Of a stretch of 64,000 bases of DNA, positions 35,276 through 44,450 are shown one piece after another. Under the pieces are notes generated by a model, which saw nothing but the letters and a program-made list of their open reading frames with translations, ran no database searches and had not been told where the DNA came from. The translations under genes and the position numbers were made by a program. The stretch lies in the NCBI GenBank assembly GCA_029260015.1, contig JAJDEB010000008.1, positions 132,937 to 196,936 on the forward strand. Direction: 5' to 3'. Source of the DNA: Phycisphaerae bacterium (lineage in GTDB: Bacteria > Planctomycetota > Phycisphaerae > UBA1845). Each line of letters starts with the position of its first letter. Within the stretch, counting starts at the first letter, position 1.

Positions 35276-36973
35276 CTACACCGGACCTGAGAAGTACTTC
35301 ATCAACTCGGCAAAGTCGTCACCGTCCACATCGTTGTCGTCATCTGCGTCGGATAACGAACAATCGAAAGTGAGTCCGGCTGGACCGGGACCGGTAAAGC
35401 ATCTCTGCGTCGCGGCATAGTCAGCCAAGTCTAAATCCCAGTCTCCGTCCGTGTCACTTGGCGTATCGACGATCAACTCGGGAATACGTTCCGCACGGTA
35501 GATCAGATATTCTGGGAAACCACCATCTTCTATATTCAGCGCCCAGACGGGAAGCCCGTTGGTGGACACCTCAAAAATGAAATTCGCCGGCCCCGAGACC
35601 AGGAGAGTATTGCCACCGGGCAATCGGTCCGCATCACCGACGAAGGGTGCATATTCGGGCAGCGTGAATTCCCATGCGATGGACGCTGTAGTCGGTGGGT
35701 CGCCCGTAAATGCCAATTCTACGGCTTTGCTGACTCCGGTTTCATTGGTTTGTACGATATGGTCTCGTCGGCCCCCGTTGTCAAACAGCAACATATTTCC
35801 GTTGGGTTGTAGCTCCGGGGCATGTTGAAAGGAAAATAGATCGTCGCCAAAATCAACATCGCCGGAAGGCATGTCAAGTCCCATGTTGTAGACGATTTGG
35901 CCCGTATCGTAATCGATTCGCGTGATGCGACTCAGCGTACGAGCCGACAAATACACACTGTTGTCAAGTTCGTTGTACACCACCGCATTCGAATGGGTCC
36001 AATCGTATCCGGTGGGCCCAGGGGTCTGCATCGACGTTTCGTCCAAGTCCAAAGTTGAGAAGTTATCAAAGGACCGCCAGTCCCAAACCACTTGCAAGGA
36101 ATGCCGATCTAGTTCGACGATGCGGTCGCCACGCCAGGTCTGGAATTCACCATCACGAAACACCTCGGCGTACTCAAAGACCAAGGCTAGGAAATTGCCG
36201 TTTGGCATGGGGAATAATTCGTGATGAACCTCCAGATCTTGGTCATCAGGAGACATCCATGTCGTTTGCCCAAGTAGCGTCTTCTCGAAGCCCACCCGAT
36301 TGATAGTAGAAGCCGAGACGTACATGATGCGGCCGTTGTCTGCCAAACGAAGATCGCCGACTGAATTCGGTGTTTCCAAGAACCACTGGATATTTCCAAC
36401 CGCGTCCACAGCTACCAGCCGCCCACCTGAGAAAATGCCTGCGTTCGATCGAATATCGAACAGAGTCAGTCCAGGCTCCATTTGCCCAATACCACTCGTG
36501 ACCGTGAGTGTAGGAATATCCGATGGAAGCGCTAGTGTCCCGAATCGCCGAGTCGATCCCCAAGGCATCGGCAGGCCATCATGCCCGCGAACACGCCACG
36601 CATATGAACGATCAAACGCCAAGCCGGACTTCACGACAACGCGCGGTTCAACCGCTGGATTCACAATGTCGACCACCGGTGCCACCCCGTCGAACGGATC
36701 TGAACTTGCGTTGTCTTCGACGACCTGCAGCTGATAAGTGTTCGCGCCGTCGATTGCTGGCCAGCGAAATGGCACATGAATGAAGTTTAGTTGCACGCCC
36801 TCCTTGGGAAGCACGACATCTGCGGCAAGCGTGCTCACTGCGCTCTGCAAGACGACCAATGCGACGAGCAACCTCAGCGCTAATCGCAAGCCGTTGCCCT
36901 GATTTAGTGAACAAATGAATCGTTGCGTAAGATGACAACTTGCGCCGATAGCGGGCCTTGAAATCAGTTGCAT
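35276..36973 (-). CDS. Secreted arylsulfotransferase-like protein with dockerin-like C-terminus
   Basis: 565 residues from the ATG at 36973, backed by GGAGGAG. A long N-region and hydrophobic stretch (LALRLLVALVVLQSAVSTLAA) act as signal peptide. An Ig-like N-terminal part precedes a propeller of the arylsulfate sulfotransferase (ASST) family: IVELDRHSLQVVWDW, DWTHSNAVVYN and FSFQHAPELQPNGNMLLFDNGG. Two active-site His of ASST can be matched (DWTHSN, FQHAPE). I could not place the nucleophilic His with certainty, so activity is open. The last about 60 residues hold two calcium loops (DTDGDWDLDLADY, DADDDNDVDGDDF) as in the other dockerin-like proteins here. Confidence 0.85.
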   Translation of the reverse strand: MQLISRPAIGASCHLTQRFICSLNQGNGLRLALRLLVALVVLQSAVSTLAADVVLPKEGVQLNFIHVPFRWPAIDGANTYQLQVVEDNASSDPFDGVAPVVDIVNPAVEPRVVVKSGLAFDRSYAWRVRGHDGLPMPWGSTRRFGTLALPSDIPTLTVTSGIGQMEPGLTLFDIRSNAGIFSGGRLVAVDAVGNIQWFLETPNSVGDLRLADNGRIMYVSASTINRVGFEKTLLGQTTWMSPDDQDLEVHHELFPMPNGNFLALVFEYAEVFRDGEFQTWRGDRIVELDRHSLQVVWDWRSFDNFSTLDLDETSMQTPGPTGYDWTHSNAVVYNELDNSVYLSARTLSRITRIDYDTGQIVYNMGLDMPSGDVDFGDDLFSFQHAPELQPNGNMLLFDNGGRRDHIVQTNETGVSKAVELAFTGDPPTTASIAWEFTLPEYAPFVGDADRLPGGNTLLVSGPANFIFEVSTNGLPVWALNIEDGGFPEYLIYRAERIPELIVDTPSDTDGDWDLDLADYAATQRCFTGPGPAGLTFDCSLSDADDDNDVDGDDFAELMKYFSGPV

Positions 36974-37043
36974 TGATTCTCCTCCGAGCATTTCCTAGGA
37001 ATTCAGTTCCCACAGTTGTCGAGGCACATGCGACTTCGTTGAC

Positions 37044-37505
37044 TTAACAATCAACCGAAGAAACATCACTATTGCGGTTTCCAACCTCCAATTCACATCC
37101 GTTAACAATGTTCGCCCGGCTCACAGTGGCGATAGCGATCGTGCGAATCATTTCGACCAATGGTCACCAATCGCTGGAGGCGCCTTGGCAATCGACTTCA
37201 AAGTCGCCGTCGCCATTCGGGTTCTCATCCGTACCTCCGGGGAACTCTGGGAAGAACGCGTAAATATTGTAGCGGTAACCTTCCAATTTCTCGCCAACTC
37301 ATCCGGTGAAATTTCAGAAAGGCTCCTGGCTCCGTTGGCGTAGCATTTCGTTGGTCGGTGGCCAATACCCGATGATCATGACGTGTGGCAGTCCGTTTGC
37401 AGCCAGTTCGACAGCAGGCGCATTGACATCGCGCAAGGCATGCGATTCCAATGTCGGTCCGATCGTGGTGCAAGTTTTATGTAGCGAGGTTACGCAGTTC
37501 GTCAT
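37044..37505 (-). pseudogene. Decayed gene with three in-frame TGA codons
   Basis: One frame reads through 154 codons from 37505 to a TAA at 37044, broken by TGA at 37314-37316, 37299-37301 and 37164-37166. Coding character persists on both sides: HVMIIGYWPPTNEMLRQ before the first stop and GYRYNIYAFFPEFPGGTDENP, then NGDGDFEVD, after the second. Further on, IRTIAIATVSRAN follows the third. At least two of the TGA codons sit where Trp would fit (NFTG*VGEKLEG, DW*PLVEM), consistent with TGG to TGA change. I recall similar sequences in planctomycete proteins of unknown function but cannot name the family. The rest of the gene (37506-37679) is not recognisable. Confidence 0.65.
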
Positions 37506-37679
37506 GAACGAGCGGCATCACCTTTCTACGCATTGCTCACAGTTTCTTCTTACCAAGCCCGGCTTCGACGCCCACATGGCAACTGATTATTCCCGCTTTG
37601 TGATTTCAGCGAAACAAACCGCCAGTTGTCACCCGGTTTGGGACAGTTGGGTTAGCATCCTGTCATTGTTTGAAAAGTG

Positions 37680-40600
37680 TTAGTTCGAGGCTGAAGGGTT
37701 ATCGCCTTGCAATGAATAAAACACTGGCAAAGCGAGAAGCGTCAGCATGGTAGATGTCACAACGCACCCAATGACAACTGTCGCCAAGGGACGCTGCACT
37801 TCCGCACCTACACCAGTATTCAGCGCCATCGGAACAAAACCAAGGCTCGCAACCAAGCCGGTCATCAAGACTGGGCGTACTCTGGCCAAGGCGGCTTCGC
37901 GGATTGCATTGGGAAGTGGTCGTCCTTTCTCAAGCAGACCACGAAGGAATGAAACGTAAACCATGTCGCCCAGCACTGACACTCCAGACATCGCAACAAA
38001 CCCAATGCCAGCCGACACGCTAAATGGCATGTCGCGTAAATGAAGCGCAACTATCCCTCCGATCGCTGACAAGGGTAGCGTCATGAAGATGCGAAGCACA
38101 TCGGTGATGCGCCCGTACGTGAAATAGAGCAGTAGAAAGATCAACAACAACGCAAGCGGTACGACGATCATCAATCGCTTACCGGCGCGTTCGAGATGCT
38201 CGAACTGTCCGCCAAAACGTACAAAGTAACCGGTTGGAAGTTCTACTTCTGTCGCGATTCGCTCTTCAACTTCTTTCACCAAGCTACCGATGTCGCGGCC
38301 ACGAGCGTTGCATTGCACAGTGAGTCGCCGCTTACTCCATTCGCGATTAATTGATGACGGGCCGTCGACAATTCGCAACTCCGCCAAGCGATACAAGGGC
38401 AGGCGCTCACCTTTCGCTGTCGGGATTAATAGCTTTCCTACACGTTCAGGGTCGCGTCTATAAGTGTCTGGAAGGCGCACGGTCAAGGGAAACCGCACCT
38501 GATCCTGTCGAATCTCACCGACTTTCACGTTGCCGATCGACGCGACAAAGTCCAAAACGTCAGCCGCCGCGATGCCATATCGGGCGAGTTGATCTTGTCG
38601 CACGCGCACTTCAAGAAGCGGCTGACCGGTCACCTGTTCGACCGTAATGTCACTTGCGCCAGGAATCGTTTCCAATTGCGTGGCAATCCGATCACCGATG
38701 GACTTTAGCGTTTCAAAATCATCGCCGAAGACTTTAATACCCAGATCACTGCGGATGCCCGCCACCATTTCGTTCACGCGCATTTCAATCGGTTGCGTGA
38801 AGATCGTGCGCATCGCAGGCATTCCCGCAAGTTCCGACTCCATCTGTTCGACGATTTCGGATTGCGTGGTTGCGCGTTTCCATCGGTTGCGCGGATTTAA
38901 TGTGATGAAGACATCCGTCAATTCGAGTCCCATCGGATCAGTCGCCACCTCTGCCGTCCCCGTCCGTGACCAGATGTGATCGATTTCGTCAGGGAATTTT
39001 TCCAGAAGAAGGGCTTCGATCCGCGTGCCATATCGAACGGACTCGTCCACCGACACGCCGGCCAGTCGTACCGTATTGATGACAATCGCCTGTTCCGACA
39101 ACCTGGGAACGAACACGGTACCCAAGCGCAAGGCCAGGAAGAAACCGGCTATTAACGATATCGCCACGCACGTCAGGACCAATGCCCGCTGACGCAACAC
39201 AAAACCCAATGCCGGAGCATAAATGCGTTTCGCGACCCGAACCAAAATTGGTTCCCGCTCGCTTAGATTCTTGGGGAGCAATAGACTGGCGAGCACCGGC
39301 ATCAGCGTCAGCGACAACACCAGCGATCCGATTAAGGCGAAAATCACTGTCAGCGCCATTGGCCGAAACATCTTCCCTTCGATCCCTTCCAGCGTCAGGA
39401 TCGGCAGGTATACGATCATGATGATGAGTTCGCCAAACATGGTTGGCTTGCGAACTTCGATGGCGGCTTCGCGCACGACATCGATCCGCGAACGCTGTTC
39501 GTTATCGTTGGCGAGATGTCGGACGCTGTTTTCAATCTGGATGACGGAACTGTCCACGATCAAACCGAAGTCGATCGCGCCGAGGCTCATCAGGCTGCCC
39601 ACTATCCCGGCTTGGAGCATGCAATTCGCGGCGAAAAGCATCGACAGAGGAATCGCAGCCGCCACGATCAACCCGGCGCGGAAGTTTCCCAGAAATACAA
39701 ATAACACAGCGACGACGAGAATCGCACCTTCGAGAAGATTGGTCTCGACTGTCCCAAGGACCAGATCAACGAGTTCCGTGCGATCGTACACTTCGGTGAC
39801 TTCGACATCTTCCGGAAGCGTCGGGCGGATTTCCTCCATACGCGACTTCATGCGCTCGGTCACATCGCGGGTATTCTCGCCCATGAGCATGAAACCCAAT
39901 CCAAGAATGGCCTCCCCTCGTCCCGCATAGGTAACAGCACCACGACGAATCTCATGGCCGTCGACGACTTTGCCAAGGTCGCGAATAAAAACGGGCACGC
40001 CATCTTCGGATTTGACGACCACATTCTCGATCTGTTGCAAGTCCGTCAAAAGTCCAATGCCTTGAACCAGCAGCGACTCGCCCGCACGGGTGATGTTCCC
40101 CCCGCCGACGTTCGTGTTGTTGCGCTCCAGCGACTTGAACACTTCCAGCAACGTCAGGTCATATTTAAGCAATCGCGCAGGATCGACAACGACTTGATAC
40201 TGCCGTTCGCGACCGCCCCAACTGTTGACTTCCGCAACACCGGATACGCTGCGCAGTTGCGGTTTGATGATCCAGTCCTGAATGGTGCGCAGCTCACTGA
40301 GGCTGTGCGATTGGCTCGTCAGGATGTAGTGGTAGACTTCACCCAACCCCGTGGCCACTGGTCCCATCGTAGGGCGAGGCAAGCCTTCGGGCAGATCAAC
40401 TGTTCCAAGACGTTCCATCACGAGTTGGCGGGCGAAGTAGATATCAACGCCATCCTCGAAGATGACGGTTACTTGCGACAAACCAAATTTTGAGAGCGAG
40501 CGTACTTCCTTCAGCGACTTGAGTCCGCTGATCGATTGCTCGACTGGGAACGTGATTTGTTGTTCGATCTCGATCGGTGCCAATGTCGGCGCGACGGTGT

Positions 40601-40748
40601 TGATCTGTACTTGCACGGGTGTCGTATCGGGAAATGCATCGACCGGAAGATTGACGGCTGATACCATTCCGGTGACGGCGATAAGCGCGCTTGCCGCGAT
40701 CACGATGAACCGGTTGTTTAGCGACCATTCGATGATGGCATTTAACAT
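37680..40748 (-). CDS. Heavy-metal RND efflux pump, variant helix-4 motif
   Basis: 1022 residues with RND layout and heavy-metal type opening (LPVDAFPDTTPVQVQINT). Helix 4 reads DFGLIVDSSVIQIEN: the first Asp and final Glu-Asn are kept, but the usual DGA is DSS. This differs from the pump at 27369-30767 and may mark another metal specificity. No His-rich periplasmic loop is present, and the protein is about 110 residues shorter than the first pump. It starts 6 bases after the adaptor gene. No TolC-type gene follows, so it may use a duct encoded elsewhere, possibly the one at 24439-25983 (inference). Confidence 0.95.
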   Translation of the reverse strand: MLNAIIEWSLNNRFIVIAASALIAVTGMVSAVNLPVDAFPDTTPVQVQINTVAPTLAPIEIEQQITFPVEQSISGLKSLKEVRSLSKFGLSQVTVIFEDGVDIYFARQLVMERLGTVDLPEGLPRPTMGPVATGLGEVYHYILTSQSHSLSELRTIQDWIIKPQLRSVSGVAEVNSWGGRERQYQVVVDPARLLKYDLTLLEVFKSLERNNTNVGGGNITRAGESLLVQGIGLLTDLQQIENVVVKSEDGVPVFIRDLGKVVDGHEIRRGAVTYAGRGEAILGLGFMLMGENTRDVTERMKSRMEEIRPTLPEDVEVTEVYDRTELVDLVLGTVETNLLEGAILVVAVLFVFLGNFRAGLIVAAAIPLSMLFAANCMLQAGIVGSLMSLGAIDFGLIVDSSVIQIENSVRHLANDNEQRSRIDVVREAAIEVRKPTMFGELIIMIVYLPILTLEGIEGKMFRPMALTVIFALIGSLVLSLTLMPVLASLLLPKNLSEREPILVRVAKRIYAPALGFVLRQRALVLTCVAISLIAGFFLALRLGTVFVPRLSEQAIVINTVRLAGVSVDESVRYGTRIEALLLEKFPDEIDHIWSRTGTAEVATDPMGLELTDVFITLNPRNRWKRATTQSEIVEQMESELAGMPAMRTIFTQPIEMRVNEMVAGIRSDLGIKVFGDDFETLKSIGDRIATQLETIPGASDITVEQVTGQPLLEVRVRQDQLARYGIAAADVLDFVASIGNVKVGEIRQDQVRFPLTVRLPDTYRRDPERVGKLLIPTAKGERLPLYRLAELRIVDGPSSINREWSKRRLTVQCNARGRDIGSLVKEVEERIATEVELPTGYFVRFGGQFEHLERAGKRLMIVVPLALLLIFLLLYFTYGRITDVLRIFMTLPLSAIGGIVALHLRDMPFSVSAGIGFVAMSGVSVLGDMVYVSFLRGLLEKGRPLPNAIREAALARVRPVLMTGLVASLGFVPMALNTGVGAEVQRPLATVVIGCVVTSTMLTLLALPVFYSLQGDNPSASN

Positions 40749-40754
40749 TCGTGC

Positions 40755-42584
40755 CTACCTTCCCGAATCGACTTCGCAGCAACCGGCACCGATGCTGCTC
40801 TTGAGGATCTCAGTCTTCATCAAGAAACTTCCAGCACTGGCAACCCTTTCGCCTTCGCCAAGACCCTTTTGAATTTCCACAAAACCATTCGCGTGCGAAC
40901 CCAACACGACCTTGCGCGGTTGAAAAACAGTTTCGGACTCTTCCACGAACACAAGCTGGCAACATCCATCGGATTGAACTGCCTCATCCGGGACACCGAC
41001 AACTTGATCGTTTTCGTGAATGGCGATGCGAGCCGTTCCGAACATCTTTGCCTTCAGCAATCCGTCTGGGTTGGGCACGTCCGCCCGAAGGCTAACGGTG
41101 CGCGTTTGATCGTTGACCTGACTGCTGATCCACGAAACATGGCCACCAAAGCTTGCGCCGGCCATACCGTCGATGGTGCATTGAATGGGCAACCCGGTGC
41201 GCAATTGGCGCAAATCGCGCACGTAAATGTCGGCAATCAGCCACATGGTCGAAGAATCAACGACGACGAATAGCACATCATCCGCCCCGACCGATTCTCC
41301 GACGGACACTGCCCGCTCGATCACTCGCCCCGACACAGGGCTACGCAACTCAAATCGGGAAAGTAATTCGTTGCGTTCGGTTCCGATGGCCGCAATTTGT
41401 TCCTTGCTTAATCCAAGGATGTGCAGGCGACGTTTGGCGGATTCGAGAGAACCGTTAGCGACTTCAACCCCTCGCTGCGCTGTCAACTGCGACTGCTCAA
41501 CGTTGAAACGAACTTCCTCACGCGTCGCCATGAAATCCGCCTCTGTGGCGGCTAAAGCGCTTTGGGCTGCCTGGAAATCTCGCTGGCTGTTGATCTTTTT
41601 CCGTTGCAGTGTCGCAGCCCGCTCAGCTTCTGACCGCGTCAGTTGCAGCGCGGCATGGGCTCTGAGCATTCTGGCCTTGGCATCTCCAACGGGCAGTTCA
41701 GCCAGCAGGTTGCGAATGTCTTCGGACTTGGCTTCGGGTGTGCAAACCTCAAGCATCTTCAGGGTGCCGCGATGAATCGTGTTGACTCGGGTAAGGTCAG
41801 CATGCGCCAATTTGAGATTCTGTTCCCGTTCGATGTAGTCGCTTTTTGCCTCACCCAAGACAGGACTGTCGATCGTTGCGAGCAGATCGTTGGCTTCGAC
41901 TTGTTGCCCCAATGTCACTGAAACTTCGCGCGTGACGCCCGATACCATCGGCGTTACCCGGGTGACACGCGTTGCGTCGAATTCAACCTCAGCGGGCACT
42001 TCGATCGTCGCCGTCATGGGGCGCTGCTCGGCCCGCACAACTTCGATACCGGCTTTCCTTATGATGGAAGGATCAATGAATCGGACGCGTAGCGTGTCAA
42101 CCTTACAAAATGGATCGGTACTACCAGTCAACAGTCGCGGCGAACGTTCCAGTAGCAGTCCATCCGCATCAGGTTCAATAGCGCTTCCGGTATCGTCATC
42201 GTGCTCGTCAGGCGATGCCGATGGATCGAGTTTCTTCCATTTGGCTTCAACTTCTGGGTTGCAGACAAAACACTGTGACTCCGGAAGTTCGTGCTCTGCG
42301 CACCAGTCACCGGCGCTTTTGAACGTCTCGGTCAGCGTCCCGTTACAACGCGTGCAAACCGATTCAGGAACGCCATGACCACCACACCAACCCTGATCCA
42401 ACGTGGGTTCTATCGGACTGCTTTCCGGTCCTAACGCTGTGGTCGGATTTGTCTTTGCGGCTGACTTGGTCTTGTCGGAGTCTGCCGATTGCATCGGTTC
42501 ATCCTTCTTGCAGCCGCCTGAGATGGTCAGCGAGATGAGTGCTGTGCATACGACGGTGCGGCGCGCATTGGATATGCTATTCAT
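40755..42584 (-). CDS. Periplasmic RND adaptor with duplicated Cys/His motif
   Basis: 609 residues from the ATG at 42584, with GAGG ahead. The lipobox ends at Cys25 (ISGGC). Residues 66-108 contain two copies of W-C-x2-H-x2-P-E-x2-C-x2-C (WCGGHGVPESVCTRC and WCAEHELPESQCFVC), each giving one His and three Cys, as expected of a metal site. The remainder is a membrane fusion protein: EVPAEVEFDATRVTRVTPMVSG, LLATIDSPVLGEAKSDY, a long alpha-hairpin, FELRSPVSGRVIERAVSVGE, and WLIADIYVRDLRQL. It joins the pump to an outer membrane duct and may receive or sense metal by the Cys motifs (inference). Confidence 0.93.
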   Translation of the reverse strand: MNSISNARRTVVCTALISLTISGGCKKDEPMQSADSDKTKSAAKTNPTTALGPESSPIEPTLDQGWCGGHGVPESVCTRCNGTLTETFKSAGDWCAEHELPESQCFVCNPEVEAKWKKLDPSASPDEHDDDTGSAIEPDADGLLLERSPRLLTGSTDPFCKVDTLRVRFIDPSIIRKAGIEVVRAEQRPMTATIEVPAEVEFDATRVTRVTPMVSGVTREVSVTLGQQVEANDLLATIDSPVLGEAKSDYIEREQNLKLAHADLTRVNTIHRGTLKMLEVCTPEAKSEDIRNLLAELPVGDAKARMLRAHAALQLTRSEAERAATLQRKKINSQRDFQAAQSALAATEADFMATREEVRFNVEQSQLTAQRGVEVANGSLESAKRRLHILGLSKEQIAAIGTERNELLSRFELRSPVSGRVIERAVSVGESVGADDVLFVVVDSSTMWLIADIYVRDLRQLRTGLPIQCTIDGMAGASFGGHVSWISSQVNDQTRTVSLRADVPNPDGLLKAKMFGTARIAIHENDQVVGVPDEAVQSDGCCQLVFVEESETVFQPRKVVLGSHANGFVEIQKGLGEGERVASAGSFLMKTEILKSSIGAGCCEVDSGR

Positions 42585-42718
42585 GATAACCTCAATTGGA
42601 ATCGATAAATGATTGCTCAGAGCAGCCCCATTCGGATGTGCTCCCGCATGTACCAAGCCACGGCGCGCGGAAATCCCATGAGCTGCGTTTCTACCTTAAT
42701 AGTGAAATGTCGAGTGAA

Positions 42719-43183
42719 TCAGACTCGAAGGGGAACGTCGCTGGCCGGATAAGGAATTGATGGTCGCTTATTCGCTGGTTCAACGGCGGGTGAATTTAGC
42801 TGCGCTTCAATGGCGTCGAGAACGCCAATGCATTCAGACGATGCTGGCGTCGATGGGACGAGCGAAGGCGGTCCATCCGAAGGCTTGAATGCGCCGGCAC
42901 AGACTGCAGCGCAGTCTCCACAATTGCGAGGCATTTCCCGTTTGAGAGGTACTTCCTGCGCGGGCAGTTCAAAATCGGTCGATTCAATTTGAGTCTGCCC
43001 TTCCGGCTCGCCCGACCGACATTCGGACTTACAACACGAAGACGGAGCCTTGTCTGTCAAAGGTTCGACTGTTACTGGCTGGGCTACCCGACTCTCGCAG
43101 CAACGCACAAGCAAACCAGCACGACACAACGCGGGCGGTCCTGCGATTAGAAAGATCATTAATAGTCGGGCGACGTTTTTCAT
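42719..43183 (-). CDS. Small exported Cys-rich protein heading the second metal operon
   Basis: 154 residues. The signal peptide (LLMIFLIAGPPALCRAG) runs into Cys-rich segments: LLVRCCES, SSCCKSECRSGE and CGDCAAVCAG. The PALC.AG.L...C start is shared with the first protein of the other metal operon, although this one has far more Cys and lacks the His/Asp cluster. After about residue 100 the sequence is Pro/Ser-rich. It precedes the adaptor gene by about 135 bases in the same direction. It could be a thiol-based metal-binding or sensing protein of the periplasm; the metal is unknown. No named family was recognised. Confidence 0.7.
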   Translation of the reverse strand: MKNVARLLMIFLIAGPPALCRAGLLVRCCESRVAQPVTVEPLTDKAPSSCCKSECRSGEPEGQTQIESTDFELPAQEVPLKREMPRNCGDCAAVCAGAFKPSDGPPSLVPSTPASSECIGVLDAIEAQLNSPAVEPANKRPSIPYPASDVPLRV

Positions 43184-43193
43184 TTCTACCTTA

Positions 43194-43222
43194 ATTCTAC
43201 AACTTCAGCCGAGCCAATTCAA
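43194..43222 (-). promoter_or_regulatory. Sigma-70-like promoter of the second metal operon
   Basis: On the minus strand TTGAAT (43222-43217) and TAGAAT (43199-43194) are 17 bases apart. Only 10 bases separate the -10 box from the ATG at 43183, so the leader should be just a few bases, as in the other metal operon. Confidence 0.55.
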
Positions 43223-43548
43223 ACGATCGAAAACAAGCACTGCCTCAAGAAGTTTATCGGCAGGGCAAACCAACCCGTATGAATCCTTAGAACACAGAAC
43301 CCCAATTATCGTCATCGAAAGTGCAATTTATTGGAGGGATTCGAAAAAAAGTCTGCACGCCGGGCGGAGTCTTCGCTTGGAGAGTAGAGCCGTCAATCGA
43401 CAACAGAATGACCGCTGGCGAAAGCCGTCTGACGCAGACGCATGAGTGATGCGGGGAACCGCGGAAAAGATTGGAACACAATCGAACGAAACCGGCACAA
43501 TTCAGCCTAGAAAAATCGGCTTGGGGACGGCCTGGCGGGTCGCGCGCG
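43223..43548. other. Intergenic region without recognised gene
   Basis: 326 bases upstream of the second metal operon. There is a small hairpin (cgtctgacgcagacg near 43426-43440). A short open stretch on the minus strand has no recognisable product. No RNA gene was identified. Confidence 0.4.
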
Positions 43549-43890
43549 ATGACTCGTGCCGCATTGTTCTGCAGCGTTTTGGCACTGATGGCAAACAACT
43601 CGGCGGTGGGCGACAACAATAACAATTGAAAGAACTCGCCAATTCATACAGCGGCAAACTCACAATTGTCGGCAACGGCACCGCATTTCTCGGCAATGCC
43701 AATGCATTTCAGAACGCCACAGTCACGATCGATACTGACGATGACCAAGCCGACTTTGCACCATTCGTCGGATGTGTCACCAAGCCTTTAAGCAGTCTCG
43801 GTCCGAACTGCAGACGCTTCGATCTGGACGGCGACGCTGACTCATTGGACTTCGCTGAATTGCAACAAGAATGCACGGGAGCCAACCGGT
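43549..43890 (+). pseudogene. Remnant of a secreted dockerin-like protein
   Basis: At 43549 a frame opens with MTRAALFCSVLALMANNSAVG, a plausible signal peptide, and stops at 43627 after a run of AAC/AAT codons. In the next frame, from about 43630, a segment ends with FVGCVTKPLSSLGPNCRRFDLDG and then DADSLDFAELQQECTG. This is the paired calcium-loop C-terminus found in other exported proteins of this window, with several Asp lost. The middle of the gene is missing, so an internal deletion plus frameshift is the simplest reading. Codon-level decay is visible in the loops. A short intact gene from the TTG at 43626 cannot be excluded. Confidence 0.5.
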
Positions 43891-44124
43891 ACCGGACAAA
43901 TCTGATGACACGAATCGAACGGCTAAGGGCAACCGAGACATACGACAACACGCCGAAAAGCACAAAAGATCGCTGCCACCCGAAACCCCGATATTTCGTG
44001 CGCGAATCGGTGCCATCACGAGCATTTAAAGAATCAAATTGATCGGGAAGTGTCGCGGTGTGTCACTCACAGAAACCCATGCAACAAGGGGAGAAACGCA
44101 TGAGCACAAGGCTCAAAAACAAAA

Positions 44125-44196
44125 GCCACCGGTCGGACTCGAACCGACGACCTGCGGTTTACAAAACCGCTGCTCTACCAACTGAGCTACGGCGGC
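44125..44196 (-). tRNA. tRNA-Thr (anticodon TGT)
   Basis: 72 bases fold as a full cloverleaf: acceptor GCCGCCG/CGGTGGC (one G-T pair), D-arm GCTC...GAGC, anticodon stem GCGGT/ACCGC with loop TTTGTAA (anticodon TGT, Thr), T-arm GTCGG-TTCGAGT-CCGAC. The 3' CCA is not encoded. A T-rich stretch follows and may end transcription. Confidence 0.97.
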
Positions 44197-44450
44197 GACG
44201 GGAACAGTCTAGCCGTTGCGATTTCTTATGCAACATGAATGCAAGGATCCGCGTGACCTGGCTGGCTTATTGAACTGGTACCGGTGGCGCGTCTCCGGGG
44301 GAGTGCACGCCGGGCTCCAGGCGATCGACTTGAGCTGCTAACACTCCGCATTTGTAGTCCATTCTGATGTTGAACGCCAGGCATCACCGCCCCACCGATG
44401 ATGCGATAGAGACCTGCTATTATGACATGCGGTGACGCTTTGGCGGCTGG

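Noticed and set aside
37044..37505. TGA recoded as Trp or selenocysteine
   Set aside because: TGA is the normal stop of many genes here (for example several ATGA overlaps), and no Sec insertion element was seen.
43287..43625. Minus-strand frame of 112 codons upstream of the second metal operon
   Set aside because: It overlaps the decayed dockerin gene on the other strand and has no signal, motif or ribosome site.
44197..44450. Possible structured RNA next to the tRNA
   Set aside because: Some inverted sequences are present (ggtaccggtggcg...), but no known RNA class (SRP, RNase P, tmRNA, 6S) could be matched.
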